Of a DNA stretch of 20,999 bases, positions 1 to 10,277 are shown one piece after another. The DNA is taken from contig JAQGAU010001164.1 of the NCBI GenBank assembly GCA_034698045.1, positions 1-20,999 of the forward strand, read 5' to 3'. The notes below the pieces were generated by a model. The model was not told the origin of the DNA, searched no databases, and saw only the letters and a program-made list of their open reading frames with translations. The stretch comes from Paramacrobiotus richtersi (taxonomy: Eukaryota; Tardigrada; Eutardigrada; Parachela; Macrobiotidae). A program made the position numbers and the translations under genes. Position 1 is the first letter of the stretch. Each line of letters opens with the position of its first letter.

Positions 1-1051
1 AGGATCGGGGACTGGTGGGTCAAGGAGTCGGGGTGTGAGCGGACGTGGGCGTGGTGTGATTGGGTTCTCGCCGTGGGCGGGCGGGTGGTTCGAAATGTGG
101 TGAAATTGTTCGGTTAGAGGGGGTTTGTTTGTTGGGTTGCCGTTTTTTTACCAGTTGTGATGCAAATGATTTCAGAGTTCCTTGTACTTCCGGTTGAGTC
201 GGGTTGACATGAAAATGTTAAATTTCTCATCAGTTTTTCTTACGTTCTTCATATTTTCGTCCCATTGATCTTTTCTAGGGTTTTCAAACATTGTTACGTA
301 ATAAAGCGTTTTACTTACCGCGCTGTATTACATCTTTCAATAAGCCGCTGAAACGATATTGGCAGTATTCCCGGTAATACTGTACATCGCCAGAAAGAAA
401 ACCTTACTGTTTTATCACATTTGCGCTGCCCACTGTTCATTGATTTCAATGGTAGCAATCGATGCAAAAGATACAGTATTTTTATATAATATTTTTATTT
501 TATTTCTATATTTTATAATATAATATTTTTAGAACAAGAATCTATTTCACTGAACTAAACCAAGGATCTAGTGTAGATGGACTTTCTTTACTTCCGGTTA
601 CGAGAACGTTTTTTGTCTTTTCCAGAATCCAGACAAAATATATGGCGGAAATCAGTAAGAGAATACTAATTTCTTCTTTTCCGGGCGGTACATTGTGCAT
701 TTTTTTATGTCAAATGTAACACGGAATTACAAGTGGGCGGCAAAAAGTAGAGCGAACGGGAAAAAGCGCTTTTCTCCAAAAGGCAAAGAAGACCATTGTG
801 ACTGTATAGGCCGGTATGTGTATTTGGTATTTCCAACGGTTTTTTTCAAATTGCAACAAAAAAAGTGAAAAGTATGTACTGCCAAAATCGAACACCCGGA
901 TGGGCCGGATCTAATCGTGCCGGATTTTGTATCGTATTACAAATTGTGAACATTTGAGGCGGAGCGACGCCGCCAGATTGGTGGATTTCCATGGTTTGGC
1001 TCGGCCAGCTCAGCACAGGCAGCCCGACGTCACGCAGCAACCGACTCGCCA
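1..1051. other. Intergenic DNA upstream of the KDM4-like gene
   Basis: No gene is firmly supported here apart from the possible minus-strand start listed separately. Bases 1-130 are strikingly G-rich on the plus strand and contain a GC-box-like run (gtgggcgggcggg, about 73-85). Read on the minus strand this stretch is proline-, threonine- and arginine-rich and open in more than one frame, so it may be the edge of an exon of a neighbouring gene, but no splice site or motif confirms that. Bases 470-530 are a pure AT run. The rest is ordinary AT-rich spacer. Confidence 0.4.
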
Positions 1052-1052
1052 T
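846..1052 (-). CDS. Possible first exon of a divergent minus-strand gene
   Basis: An ATG at 1052 on the minus strand sits in a very good eukaryotic start context (GACAATGGCG) and opens a reading frame beginning MASRLLRDVGLPVLSWPS. The N-terminus is basic and free of early acidic residues except one Asp, compatible with a mitochondrial presequence but not diagnostic. The frame runs 68 codons; the conserved-looking, GC-richer part ends near 900, and possible donors such as GTAATA follow. The start lies 186 bases from the KDM4-like ATG on the other strand, which would make the interval a compact bidirectional promoter. I do not recognise the protein and find no clear second exon in the window, so this may equally be a chance frame. 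Confidence 0.25.
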   Translation of the reverse strand: MASRLLRDVGLPVLSWPSQTMEIHQSGGVAPPQMFTICNTIQNPARLDPAHPGVRFWQYILFTFFVAI

Positions 1053-1238
1053 TGTCTTGGCAGTTTTCGCAGACGCCTGGATCGGCTGATGTCATTCTCG
1101 GAAAGTTCACACATTCGCGCTACCTGCCAGTCTAAATGTGCCATTTTCCTCATCGATTTCACTTTTTCCTGCAGTGATTCTATTATTACAAGGTTCTTCT
1201 GTAATTTCTACCGCTAAAGTGATCGATTATCCATCATT

Positions 1239-4200
1239 ATGGTGAAGACTCGTCGCGCCAAACGCAAGGCCGTCGAGGAGGAACCCACCGAGTCCGCCGC
1301 TCCTCCGGGCCAGTCATACGCCAAGGCGTTCAAGGGGGTGCGGGAAGCGGCCATCTTTGTCCCCACGTGGGAGGAATTTCAGGATATACGGGTGTTCTTG
1401 AAGCGGGATGATGTGCAGGAGGCGGGGATGCGCTGTGGGATCATCAAGGTAATTGTGAGGGAATTAATGAAATTGAATATTTTGAAATTGGATGGTTTTC
1501 GAACAGTTTTTCTGCTGGTACTTTTTAAAACAGTTTCACTGGATTTTTAATTGATTTTTCCCGAATTGTATAGCTTTATTGGTAGTCGGGTGTTTTCGTT
1601 GTGAAGGATTCGCTCGATTGGAATATTTTGGAATTCTACGGTTTTCGATCAGTTTTCTTCATAGTTTCCGTTCCTTGCTTTCAAAAATATTTTTACTTGA
1701 ATTTTAGTTGATTTTCCCGAGTTGTATAGGGTTATTTGTAGAGCAGAAACGGCAGCGAGCTCGCTAGCGAAATTATGGTTTTCTGTCATTTTTTTCGTGT
1801 TTTTCGTTTCTTTCGTTTTTGTGATTTTGTTCCATGACGGACTGGAGCTGCGAGTTTTTGATATTGTATGGTTTTTTAATAATATTTCGTAAATTCAAAC
1901 AGATTTCAGAAGAAGATATGAAATTTCATAAGCATGATGCGCTTTCCTTGACAAAATGCAGCGCAGCAGCGTTCACACTTCACAGACAAAGAAAGCCCTG
2001 TAATGACGTAGCTAGGCGGCCTGTTTGAACAGGTTTCACCGACTTACCGAATATCATCCATTTCACATTCTTATTCCAGTGAATCAATATTCCATGTTTT
2101 GTTTCAATATTTTTTAGTGTTTTTTGGTTATTGTGTCAAGTGGGATAAATGCATAAATTTATGGGAATAAGTGATTATCATTCCTCCGGTCAAAATTTTA
2201 TTTTTTGATATTTCTGAAGATTTTTTTCACAAAGTAAATCAGGGCTGTATTCGACTGAATGTGTTCTGTTGATCATATCAGTTGTATTTCTGATTTATGT
2301 GAATAAAACTGAAGTTATCAAGGGATTTTATAGTGACAAAGAAATGATCGTGTGAAGAAGCGAGACGATGAAAATGTCGGAATTCAGCAGTAACTATCCG
2401 ACTCTCTAATCGATAAACGTAACGTTGTGTAACGTAATAATTCTGTTCTAGTTCTTCGGCTAATTCCGGTTATAATTCAGTGCGGAAGGCATTTTATTTT
2501 GATTTTGTATTAATTACTTGATTTGGATGATTGATTTTAGGGTAATTCTCTATTAAATATAAACAATTGTCGATAAATTCTGTAATGAAAAATCTAATGT
2601 AGTACCTGATTTTGCAAAGCCACAAAAAATGAACAGGAAGAGAATAAACCGTCCCAGTGTACTGTAATACAGTTTTCTATTGTTTTGCGTAATATGCGTT
2701 TTGTGTAAACATCTGACGAGGCTTCATTATTGATTGTTATAAAATTCCCGGTGCATCTGTTACTGGAAAATGAAATGTCCAATATTGTTAAAATTTCATT
2801 CCAAAAATTATTTTAAAATTTGCAGTATTATTAAAATTTAATTTTAATTTCGAAAAATATTTAACAAATTAACTGTAGAATTTTAAAAACTTAATTAAAC
2901 ATTTTTGTTGTAATTACAATATTATCCGCTGCAGATAAAAACCCCGAAAGAATGGGCCCCGACCGACCCCGTCACCTTCGCGGACCGGTCCACCATGCCC
3001 ATTCCGGTGCTGAAGCAGGGCTTCACGAAGGCGCAGGACGGCTGCTTTCACTTGATGCGGCAGGCATCCGTGGACATGCTGACGGAGGCGTGGCAGAAGG
3101 CCAGCCAGGCGGAGACGCAGAAGCTGGAGAAGAAGTGGCAGAGTAAGGGCGGCGCGGGGGATGTGTACGCCAAGTACTGGGAGACGCGCGAGCAGAAGGG
3201 ACTGCATGCGCTGTACGCGGCGGATGTGCCCGGGTCGGTGATGAAGCCGGGTCTCCAGGTAAGCGATGATAATGTCCTTTTATGTGGAACACGGTAAAAT
3301 TTGTAGAAAATATGTTTAACAAGAAAAATATAGAAATTGTGTTAAACTATTTATTTTAATAATTATGGGAAATTGTTATAAATGTTGGCCTATAGAAATA
3401 CCGAATTTAATTATTAAAATAAAAATTTAATAATAAAAATCTCAATCAAAAAATAAAATAATTTAATTCAGAACATATTTTACGTGACGGTCGGAAACGA
3501 GAATTTAATGTGAAATCTCGTTGGAGATTAGGTTTAATAAATTATATACAGAAATTATGGTAAATGCCAAGTGCTATGAAAACAGCGATACATGAAAAAA
3601 TAATTCATAAAATAATGTGATAAAATATCAGTCATTCATAAAATGAATAATTCATAATAAAATAATTAATTTATGATTCATAAAATAATATGATAAAATA
3701 TCAGTCAAGTAAGAAAAATAATTCAATTCACAAAATAATTCACGCAACAGTCTGAAATGGAAAATTTAACGTGAAATCTTGTTAAAGGTGTAGTGTAACG
3801 TCAACAGGATACCAACAGAAAAAAAGCGGAAATATCGTTGACAATTGAAAGGTTAATTGGTATTGATGGCAGCAAGCGTCTTTTGCGCTGTTCTTCGATT
3901 GTTTCTTTACGTATCTTGCACTGGTGTCTGTGTTTTGATCCTTTCGTTCCTTATTTGTCTCATTACTGAATCGTTCACGACAGGCCCCTTTAATCATTTT
4001 TTTCGCGATCCGTTACAAAGTGTTTTTTCCTCAGTTTTTTCACACGGTTTAGAAAAATCATTAAAAAAATAAAGATATTTTTACCTGATTTAGAAAAATA
4101 TTACGTTAGCCAGAAAAATGCATACTGCGGAAGTGAAAATTGTGTTAAATTTGTAATTTGTACAGTACTGGAATCTGGGCAGCGACAATCTGCCGTGCCT

Positions 4201-6230
4201 GACGCGGACCATCGACCCCGAGAAGCGTAACATTCCCGGCGTGACGTCACCGTATTTGTATTTCGGGGCGTTTGGCACCACATTCGGATTTCACACGGAG
4301 GATGCTGATTTATATTCGATTAATTATCTGCACGAGGGCGACAACAAGGAGTGGACGGCCGTCCCGGCGGCCTACGGAGAAAAACTGGAGAATGCTGTTA
4401 AAGGTCAGTTTAGCAGGGAAAACGGTGCAAATTATTTTTTTACCATTTTCTAAAATTTCTAAAAAATTTTCTATAATTTTAAATTTTGTAAAAACCAAGA
4501 ATCAAATTGGCTTTGTAATTGGGTAATAGATATGGTTCTTGATTTTGACCAGAAAAACAATCCCCAGGAAGAACTGCGCAGTTTACTGGCTGGATGGATA
4601 ATTTGAATTAATTCTGGATTAATTCGACAGTAATTTTTTGTCCTACGTATTTGTATTCTGTATCCGCGACATTCATTGCAGCGAATTATTGCAGTATATT
4701 CGGCGATAATTTTACGTAAAATGTGGGTTGTTTTTGTCTGACATTTGGAATTGTGTTTTGCAGATCTGTTCGGTTATGATGACCACTGTTGTGCTGCATT
4801 TATGCGGGAGAAGTCGCATATTATTCGTCCGGATGTTCTCCTGCAGCATGGAGTTCCTGTGTTTTCGGTGTGTAGACTAACTACTTAATATTTCTTTTAT
4901 GAGATGGTTTGAGGTTTACGAATATACACCGTTGATATCGTACTTTTATTCTGAATAATAATGAATAATTTAAAAATAAATAATAAATATTTAAATAATA
5001 AAATAAATTATGAAATAATAAAATAAATATTAGTTATTTAAATAATAAAATAAATCACACAATAAATAATGAAATAAGTAATAGTTATTTAAATAATAAA
5101 ATAAATCACACAATAAATAATGAAATAAGTAATAGTTATTTAAATATTAAAATAAATTACAAAATAAATAATACAATAAGTAATAGTTATTAAAATATTG
5201 TAATACAGCACAAAACAATGCAATAAATAATATTGAAATATTTGCAGGCCAGTCAAGAAATGGGTGACATTATCGTCACCTTTCCGTATGCGTATCACGG
5301 CGGATTCAACAGTGGACTGAACGTGGCCGAGGCGCGCAATATTGCGCTGTATGAGTGGATCAAGTATGGACTGGCGGCGCGCAGTGTAAGTGCCACAGAT
5401 TTGTATATTTTTTGGGCGATAACGAATGAATCGAATTGACCATGAAAATATAAAAACTTTTTTATTTAATTTTTTCACTGTATTTTTTGTGGCTGTGGCG
5501 AAACGCTTATTTTTTCGTGGTTATTGAATTGTTGTCGTACTGTAGGGTTTAAAAAATGTGCTGTTTGTTGCTACACAACCAGGAAAAAATAAAATAAATT
5601 TGTACCAAGAAAAAAGTACGGAAATTATTGGCAAAAAAATGCGTGTACTGAAACTGAATCTTTATTGGTTATTTTAATTTTTGATATTATTCGAGGTAAT
5701 TTTTTTTCGTTCCTGTATGCCTGCTTGAATTGATTCGTATGTATGTTACTTATTTTGAATTTTTTCGAAAATTATTGGAATTAATTTAAAAGCTTATATT
5801 AATCTTATTGTTTGATTGTTGCCTTTTAGAAAAAGTATGATGAAAATTATAATACAACTATGATAAAATGTGTAATTTTCGTATAATTATGGTAAAACCA
5901 TGATAAAATCTATAGTTTTCGTATAATAATCATAAAACCATGATAAAATATATAATTTTCGTATAATAATCATAAAACCATGATGAAATGTATAGTTTTC
6001 GTATAATATGATAAATAATAATAAACCATGATAAAATGTATTAATTTCCGGTGTTTTATGATTGACAGTGCCTGTGCAAGGGCGTAAAGTGCTCGCAGAA
6101 CCCCCTCCCACGGGCGTTAGTCGAGGAGATGGCCGACAAGTGTGACCACCCGGAATACTACAAATACCGGGCGTTCCGCGCGGCCAACGGACCCCATGTG
6201 CCGTATCCCCATCCGGGACAGAAGGAGTGA
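1239..6230 (+). CDS. KDM4-type JmjN/JmjC histone lysine demethylase, catalytic core only
   Basis: Six exons: 1239-1448, 2935-3258, 4166-4403, 4764-4867, 5248-5385 and 6069-6230, all with GT..AG introns and consistent phases, giving about 391 residues. KDM4 enzymes are nuclear Fe(II)/2-oxoglutarate dioxygenases that remove methyl groups from histone H3 K9 and K36. JmjN spans about residues 38-80 (FVPTWEEFQDI, then KTPKEW across the first intron). JmjC carries the iron ligands HTED in exon 3 and YHGGFN in exon 5, the YLYFG strand, and INYLH with the following Lys that binds 2-oxoglutarate. The C-terminal zinc-site pair CLC starts exon 6. There is no PHD or Tudor domain, as in KDM4D and insect short KDM4 proteins; the protein stops soon after the core. 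The position matching zinc ligand His240 of human KDM4A is Glu here. The start is chosen because it precedes JmjN directly. Splicing is inferred from frame and homology. Confidence 0.9.
1449..2934 (+). other. Intron 1 of the KDM4-like gene
   Basis: A 1.49-kb AT-rich intron between the two halves of the JmjN domain. The donor is AAG|GTAATT and the acceptor is CCGCTGCAG|ATA. I see no coding exon, RNA gene or obvious repeat in it; short open frames inside have no recognisable content. Confidence 0.7.
3467..3785 (+). repeat. Dispersed AT-rich direct repeats in KDM4-like intron 2
   Basis: Two repeat pairs lie inside the intron 3259-4165. One pair is about 55 bases long, at 3467-3521 and 3728-3783; both members contain CACG or GTGACGG, then TCTGAAA or TCGGAAA, then AATTTAA(C/T)GTGAAATCT(C/T)GTT. 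The other pair is about 32 bases and nearly identical, at about 3602-3633 and 3676-3707, containing TTCATAAAATAAT(G/A)TGATAA followed by AATATCAGTCA. They suggest local duplication within the intron. No transposon ends or target-site duplications are evident. Confidence 0.6.
4970..5200 (+). repeat. 51-bp tandem repeat in KDM4-like intron 4
   Basis: The word GTTATT(T/A)AAAT recurs at 5033, 5084, 5135 and 5186, an exact 51-base spacing, giving three full units and part of a fourth. Units 1 and 2 are almost identical; unit 3 has several substitutions. A more degenerate AAATAATAAAATAAAT-rich lead-in begins near 4970. The array almost fills the intron and ends about 48 bases before the acceptor at 5247. 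Composition is almost entirely A and T. Confidence 0.85.
5861..6048 (+). repeat. 40-bp tandem repeat in KDM4-like intron 5
   Basis: TGAT(A/G)AAAT starts units at 5861, 5901, 5941 and 5981, an exact 40-base period, with a partial fifth unit beginning near 6029. Each unit contains TTTTCGTATAAT and ends with AAAACCA. The array reaches to within about 20 bases of the acceptor at 6068, so the branch point and pyrimidine tract of the last intron sit in or right beside the repeat. Confidence 0.85.
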
Positions 6231-7051
6231 CCGACTAGAAGGGATTTCTTGTGTGGAACTTCAGTTTGTTTTGTCTTGAGTTTTTTTATGGGGAATTCTC
6301 GTCAGAGATGTTAATGTATTCCTTTTAAGTTAACTGGATTTATGGTTCGTGGTGTGTTTTGTGTTGAAGGTTTCTGTAAATAGTTCAACTTTTGTACGGT
6401 TTTTTCTGGGGGGATTTTGCTTTATTTTACCCCAGATTGGGAAATAACGTGTCCGTAGATTTCTTCGGGTTTTTGTGAGGAAAACGTAGTCAAGCGGGAT
6501 TTTTGTGGATTTTTTGATTGGATTTTCTTCACTTTTGCTGTGTATTTGCACAAGAAATGTACAGTGAGTCATGGACTTCTGTAATTGCTCTGCGTTTTCG
6601 ATAAAAAGAAAAATCAGGTTCTGTTGTTGAATTGCCGAGTCGGATCGTGTTCTATGCGAACTTGATTGTCTAGTATGATTATCAATTTAATGATGATGTT
6701 GATAATAATGTTTTTAATAATGATTTTTTCAATATTTTTACTAATGATTTTGTTGAATAATTTTTTTAAATGATTTTTTAATAATGATTAATGACAATGA
6801 TAATAATATTCTTACTAATGATGTTTTTTAATATTTTTAATAATGTTTTTTAAATAAAGTTTTTTCCATAATTTTCTTTTAAATAACAATAAAGATGATG
6901 ATAAGAATATTTCTACAGTATCTTTAATACTGATATTTTTTAAATATTTTTAATAATGATTTTTTAAATAATGTTTTTTGATAATGATGAAACGTTTTAC
7001 GAAACAAGTTAATTTTGGAAAAGTAACAATGCAAGTCAAATAAGTACATGT
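6231..7051. repeat. Convergent spacer with low-complexity TAATGATTTTT-type DNA
   Basis: This spacer separates the 3' ends of the KDM4-like gene (+) and the first fucosyltransferase (-). Bases 6231-6660 are T-rich 3'-flank without a recognisable gene. Bases about 6665-6990 are low-complexity sequence made of irregular repeats of TAATGAT, ATAATAAT and T-runs. A canonical AATAAA occurs at 6853-6858 on the plus strand, 620 bases past the KDM4-like stop, which could be its polyadenylation signal, but the composition makes chance occurrence likely. Confidence 0.55.
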
Positions 7052-8478
7052 TTAGTAAACCGGATACGAACTGTACACTCTGTATGTCGTTGTAGTTTTA
7101 TTAAACGACGTACAGTTCCCTTCAACTGTCCACCACTGATGCAGATCAGCAACCCTGCTTGACATCGTGAAATTCCCATCATTTACAAGTTCGCATAATC
7201 GACAGATACCGCAAGATGCATCAGTACACGGCTTTAAATTACCGTTCCGTTCATCGTAGCGCCATTCATACAAGCCTTCGTGCTTCTCTCGTGATAAAGT
7301 GAGAGCATGCAAATATGATCCCAGATCTTTTGGAGATGCGAAATCATCCACATCGATGTAGGAATTCGGCGGGAAGAGACCGGGATAATTTCCTCCACCA
7401 TACACTACCGGAACGGTTCCGTACTTGTAGCCTCGTATGACCTTTTCCGTCACGTAATCCTTACAATGACTGTAAATTAGAATGTAATTTAAATAGAATA
7501 ATATTAGCTTTTGCTAATAATTTTTATTTATTAATTCTCATTAATATTTATTAATAAAAATAATGAAAAAAAAGTAAATTAGAATGTCATTTAAATAAAA
7601 TATTGATTTTTTTTATTAATATTTTTTACTAATTAATTTTTCTAATAATAATTACTAATCAAGACAATGGAAAATAAAATAAAAAAAATGTAAATTATAA
7701 CTAAAATCATTATCATTATTTTTGTAAGTTATGGACGAGTTTTTTTACTGAATTATTTTTTTCTAGTTTACCTGTTTTCGAAGGATAAATAAAAGCTGTA
7801 CTTTCCAACAACCATCCTCTCGCAGTCCGGATTCCGTCGCGGACACATGACCTTTCCGCACCGTCCATAAACATCAACAGGGAAGTACTTTCCAAGCTCT
7901 TTGACGTACTCTTCTCGATTCCCGTCCGTTATGCAGTTGGAAACAAGCGCCATGGCTCGACCGTTCTTATTTCTCAAAAACTCTTTGGTAGCATTGTTCT
8001 TGTCCCATTTGTCCACTTTCCAGTTGAGAATGTACCCCAAATCCGGAACATCCGAGTCCAAACGGTACGTCCACGTAAGATTAAAGAAATTCCTCCATTT
8101 TGAACTGGAGACGTTCGTTCCCGTGTGCACGGGTGATTCCATGATGTAAAACACGTACAACTGGTTGTTCAAACGGGTTTTAGGCAGATCATGGTCAAGC
8201 AGATCGCGCGCATGAAATACAATGGCGGAGGCTTCTGGTAGATAATACCGGTCATCCGTAAGGTAGCACTTCTGGTTGAGACAGCCGTGGGGATTTTCTC
8301 CGATCTGGGGAAACGTTCCGCCGAACCATCTGGTCCAGAACAAGATCACTTTGCGGCCGTTCAAATCGGGATGGCTTTGGCGAAGTAAGAAGTTCAGGAA
8401 GAAATAGGGGAATGTGAGGAATGCGAGGATTATCATGCAAATGGGACCGGTTGTGCGGATCCAGTGGATGTAGCGCAT
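7052..8478 (-). CDS. GT10 alpha-1,3-fucosyltransferase, copy 1
   Basis: Two exons on the minus strand, 8478-7772 and 7469-7052, about 374 residues. GT10 enzymes transfer fucose from GDP-fucose to GlcNAc of glycoproteins or glycolipids in the Golgi. The protein has a short cytosolic N-terminus, a signal anchor (about residues 13-33) and then a lumenal catalytic domain, the type II layout of the family. Visible family signatures are YVFYIMESP, WTYRLDSDVPDLGY, VDVYGRCG and, split by the intron, FENSHCKDYVTEK, the GDP-fucose binding core. A C-terminal CxxC cluster (CGICRLCEL) and several NxS/T sites fit a secreted, disulfide-bonded domain. The 302-base intron splits the Ser codon of FENS. The start matches the homologous start in copy 2. 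Whether it makes core alpha-1,3-fucose or a Lewis-type linkage cannot be told. Confidence 0.9.
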
Positions 8479-8760
8479 GGTACTGAGCGCCTGATTACTG
8501 ACAGTGTTACATTCTGGTGCTGTGATTATCAGGCAGTATGGAACTGCCTATTGCGATCCGCAATATTTAACGTAAAGATACTCTGTATCTGGTCTATCGC
8601 CGTCGTGTTTGATGGTTGTACCATGCAGCCGATAAGATAAGACTCCATTGTACGGTTCACTCGGTTATCGTTTCTTTCTCACAGTATGCGGGTACCGGCT
8701 TAAATGTACCGCTACTAACAAGTAAGCATTAAGCCGGTGAGAAGGCTCGATAGCCAGAGA
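8479..8760 (-). promoter_or_regulatory. Upstream region of fucosyltransferase copy 1
   Basis: About 280 bases immediately upstream of the copy 1 start. On the plus strand it contains CCGATAAGATAAGA (8630-8643), two overlapping GATA-factor-type sites, and a perfect 7-bp inverted repeat AGGCAGT / ACTGCCT with a 5-base loop (8531-8549). No convincing TATA box is seen. The regulatory role is inferred from position only. Confidence 0.3.
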
Positions 8761-8789
8761 AGGCTCGTCCGGATTTGGTCAATGTCACA

Positions 8790-8879
8790 AACAATGAGAA
8801 ACGTGAGAGTGAATGGGAAGAAAATCGGGAAAAATGCTGTAAACGGGACGAAGATCAGGAAACGTGTCGTGAACGGGAT
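8790..8879 (+). repeat. Three 30-bp tandem units coding-compatible in one frame
   Basis: Three consecutive 30-base units, 8790-8819, 8820-8849 and 8850-8879. Units 2 and 3 match at most positions (GAA(A/G)ATC(G/A)GGAAA ... AACGGGA); unit 1 is more diverged. Since 30 is a multiple of three, all units stay open in one frame and read as charged decapeptides of the type ENREKCCKRD and EDQETCRERD. The array lies just upstream of, and may overlap the start of, the kelch fragment at 8895. Confidence 0.7.
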
Positions 8880-8894
8880 TTAACCGCGTTTAAA

Positions 8895-9081
8895 GGAATG
8901 ATCTTAGCGTACCGAGAATTCAACACTTTGCCAAAATTCAACACGGCCGTATCATCGTGTACGGAGGCAAAACCACCAACGGGAGATACGATTCGTTTGA
9001 GACAAAGCCAGCTGGTCCGAGGCGCATGACCCAGTGCTAAATTGCTGGACTGTGTTCTCGGATATTCGTTCTAAATCGTGA
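8895..9081 (+). pseudogene. Broken kelch-repeat exon fragment
   Basis: The reading frame at 8897 gives NDLSVPRI then HGRIIVYGGKT, matching the ADLNTARI...YGRIIVYGGQT segment of gene A's kelch exon at 12714-12790. After a shift of frame near 9000-9019 the match resumes with EAHDPVLNCWTVF against EAYDTALNMWITF of gene A, then a stop at 9079. A stop codon also lies just upstream in the first frame, and no BTB or BACK sequence precedes it. This is therefore a relic of the last exon of another BTB-kelch copy, stranded between fucosyltransferase 1 and gene A, with at least one frame disruption. It might begin as far upstream as about 8860, where CRERDL weakly resembles CYRLDL of gene A. Confidence 0.7.
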
Positions 9082-10033
9082 CACGGGTAGCCTAACGCGT
9101 TTTCTTTACTGAGAGATGTTGAGCCATACCAAAGTACTTTAATAATGTTTCTACCATTTTTTGCTTTGCCTTTTTTTCGATAATCCCCATGGTACTTCCC
9201 CACGTCACTGTGGTTTCCTCTCTTATTACGTTGTTTGAAAGATTCAGTGTTCAGCTTCAGTTGGCTCGTTTGCGGCAGTCGGTGATAACGTTTTGTATGA
9301 AACTCGGTCCGGATCGACCGGTTGCTGTAAATGTTCTATGGTTACGCAAATTTTTGCTTTTAGATTATGTAGTTCGCAGTTAAAGCCATGTTCTCGGCAA
9401 ATGCGTATAAGTATCAAACTTGTTCGTTACTTACTTTCGCTGGCAGCACGCATTCATGTACGTATACAGTAAATTCTGTAATGTACATGGATGTGTATAG
9501 GTAATTATGTAAGTATATCGCGAAAGTATTAGATTATTTTCTTTTTATATACTCTACGAGTACATATATCTGTAGACTGTAGCGTAGGGCGAAGTACCTG
9601 TATGTTTCAAACAGATCCAAAAAGTATGAGGAAACCGCAAAACAGACGGTGTTAAAACATTACATTATGCAAAAAACAGAAGAATGTTTGAGTCTGCGAG
9701 AAAGACAATCTGCTTGGATCATTCTTGTTTCGAAAACAGAAAAAGATTTTCTGTTTCAGTTTTTCAGGAAACAGAAAAGTATGAATCCAGCACTAAACTA
9801 GTATGAGAATAAAAGATTTTTTATTTTATTTGAGCTGATGTTGTTGAGTATTGTTTTTTTGTGCATACCTGGGCGATAATAAACTCAGTACATACTACAT
9901 AGAAAAAATAAATAAAACATTCATAGAAGTGCACTTGCGTGCAGCACAACAAATCAGTTCTCGTTACCCTTTAGTAGTCTACCTGCCCAGAAGCTGAAGC
10001 CGACAGCCTGACAAGCCAACGAAGCCACAATCC
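9082..10033. other. Spacer upstream of BTB-kelch gene A
   Basis: No gene is supported. It contains a perfect 10-bp inverted repeat, AAACAGAAAA / TTTTCTGTTT with a 3-base loop (9734-9756), embedded among further copies of the word AAACAGAA between about 9605 and 9780. Bases 9460-9600 are rich in GTATA/TACAT words. Small open frames on both strands show no recognisable protein. Confidence 0.5.
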
Positions 10034-10200
10034 ACACCAACCAAGTTACGCCTCTCAAGGCGGCGCCACAAGCTGCAAGCGTGTTGATCTCGCAAAAGCG
10101 TGTTTCGACGGGTATAAACGGGTTTAATTATTACGTGCAATGGTGTAGAGGCAGTTAGATGCGCCGTTGCTGTGCTGCTGCGTTTCTTCCACTATAAATG
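10034..10200 (+). promoter_or_regulatory. Putative promoter of BTB-kelch gene A
   Basis: Contains ACCAACCAAGTTACG (about 10036-10050) followed by AAGCGTGTTGATCTCG (10077-10092), which is the gene A version of a block shared with the B and C copies, where it reads AGCGTGCTTGATC. TATAAA occurs at 10113-10118 and again at 10193-10198, the second lying 80 bases before the ATG and best placed to set a start site. Conservation among copies, not function, is what the sequence shows. Confidence 0.5.
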
Positions 10201-10277
10201 TAACGCCAAATTTAGGAACTACATTTCCCGGAAGAAAACCAAACTGATAAGGTTGTGATTTCAAAAGGACTAGTCCG

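Noticed and set aside
927-1217. Plus-strand frame of 96 codons upstream of the KDM4-like start
   Set aside because: It ends before the real start, has no recognisable domain and overlaps the better-supported minus-strand start at 1052.
3023-3322. Minus-strand open frame of about 100 codons opposite KDM4-like exon 2
   Set aside because: It is the antisense of a GC-rich exon whose plus strand clearly encodes JmjN/JmjC linker sequence; its low-complexity Pro/Ser/Arg content is typical of a shadow frame.
6665-6990. T-rich, ATGA-rich spacer considered as a CRISPR-like or satellite array
   Set aside because: There is no fixed period and no repeat-spacer alternation; it is irregular low-complexity DNA in a eukaryotic spacer.
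9734-9756. Perfect 10-bp inverted repeat AAACAGAAAA / TTTTCTGTTT as a possible terminator or small RNA
   Set aside because: It is AT-rich, lies among many copies of the same short word and has no longer stem; chance or local word repetition explains it.
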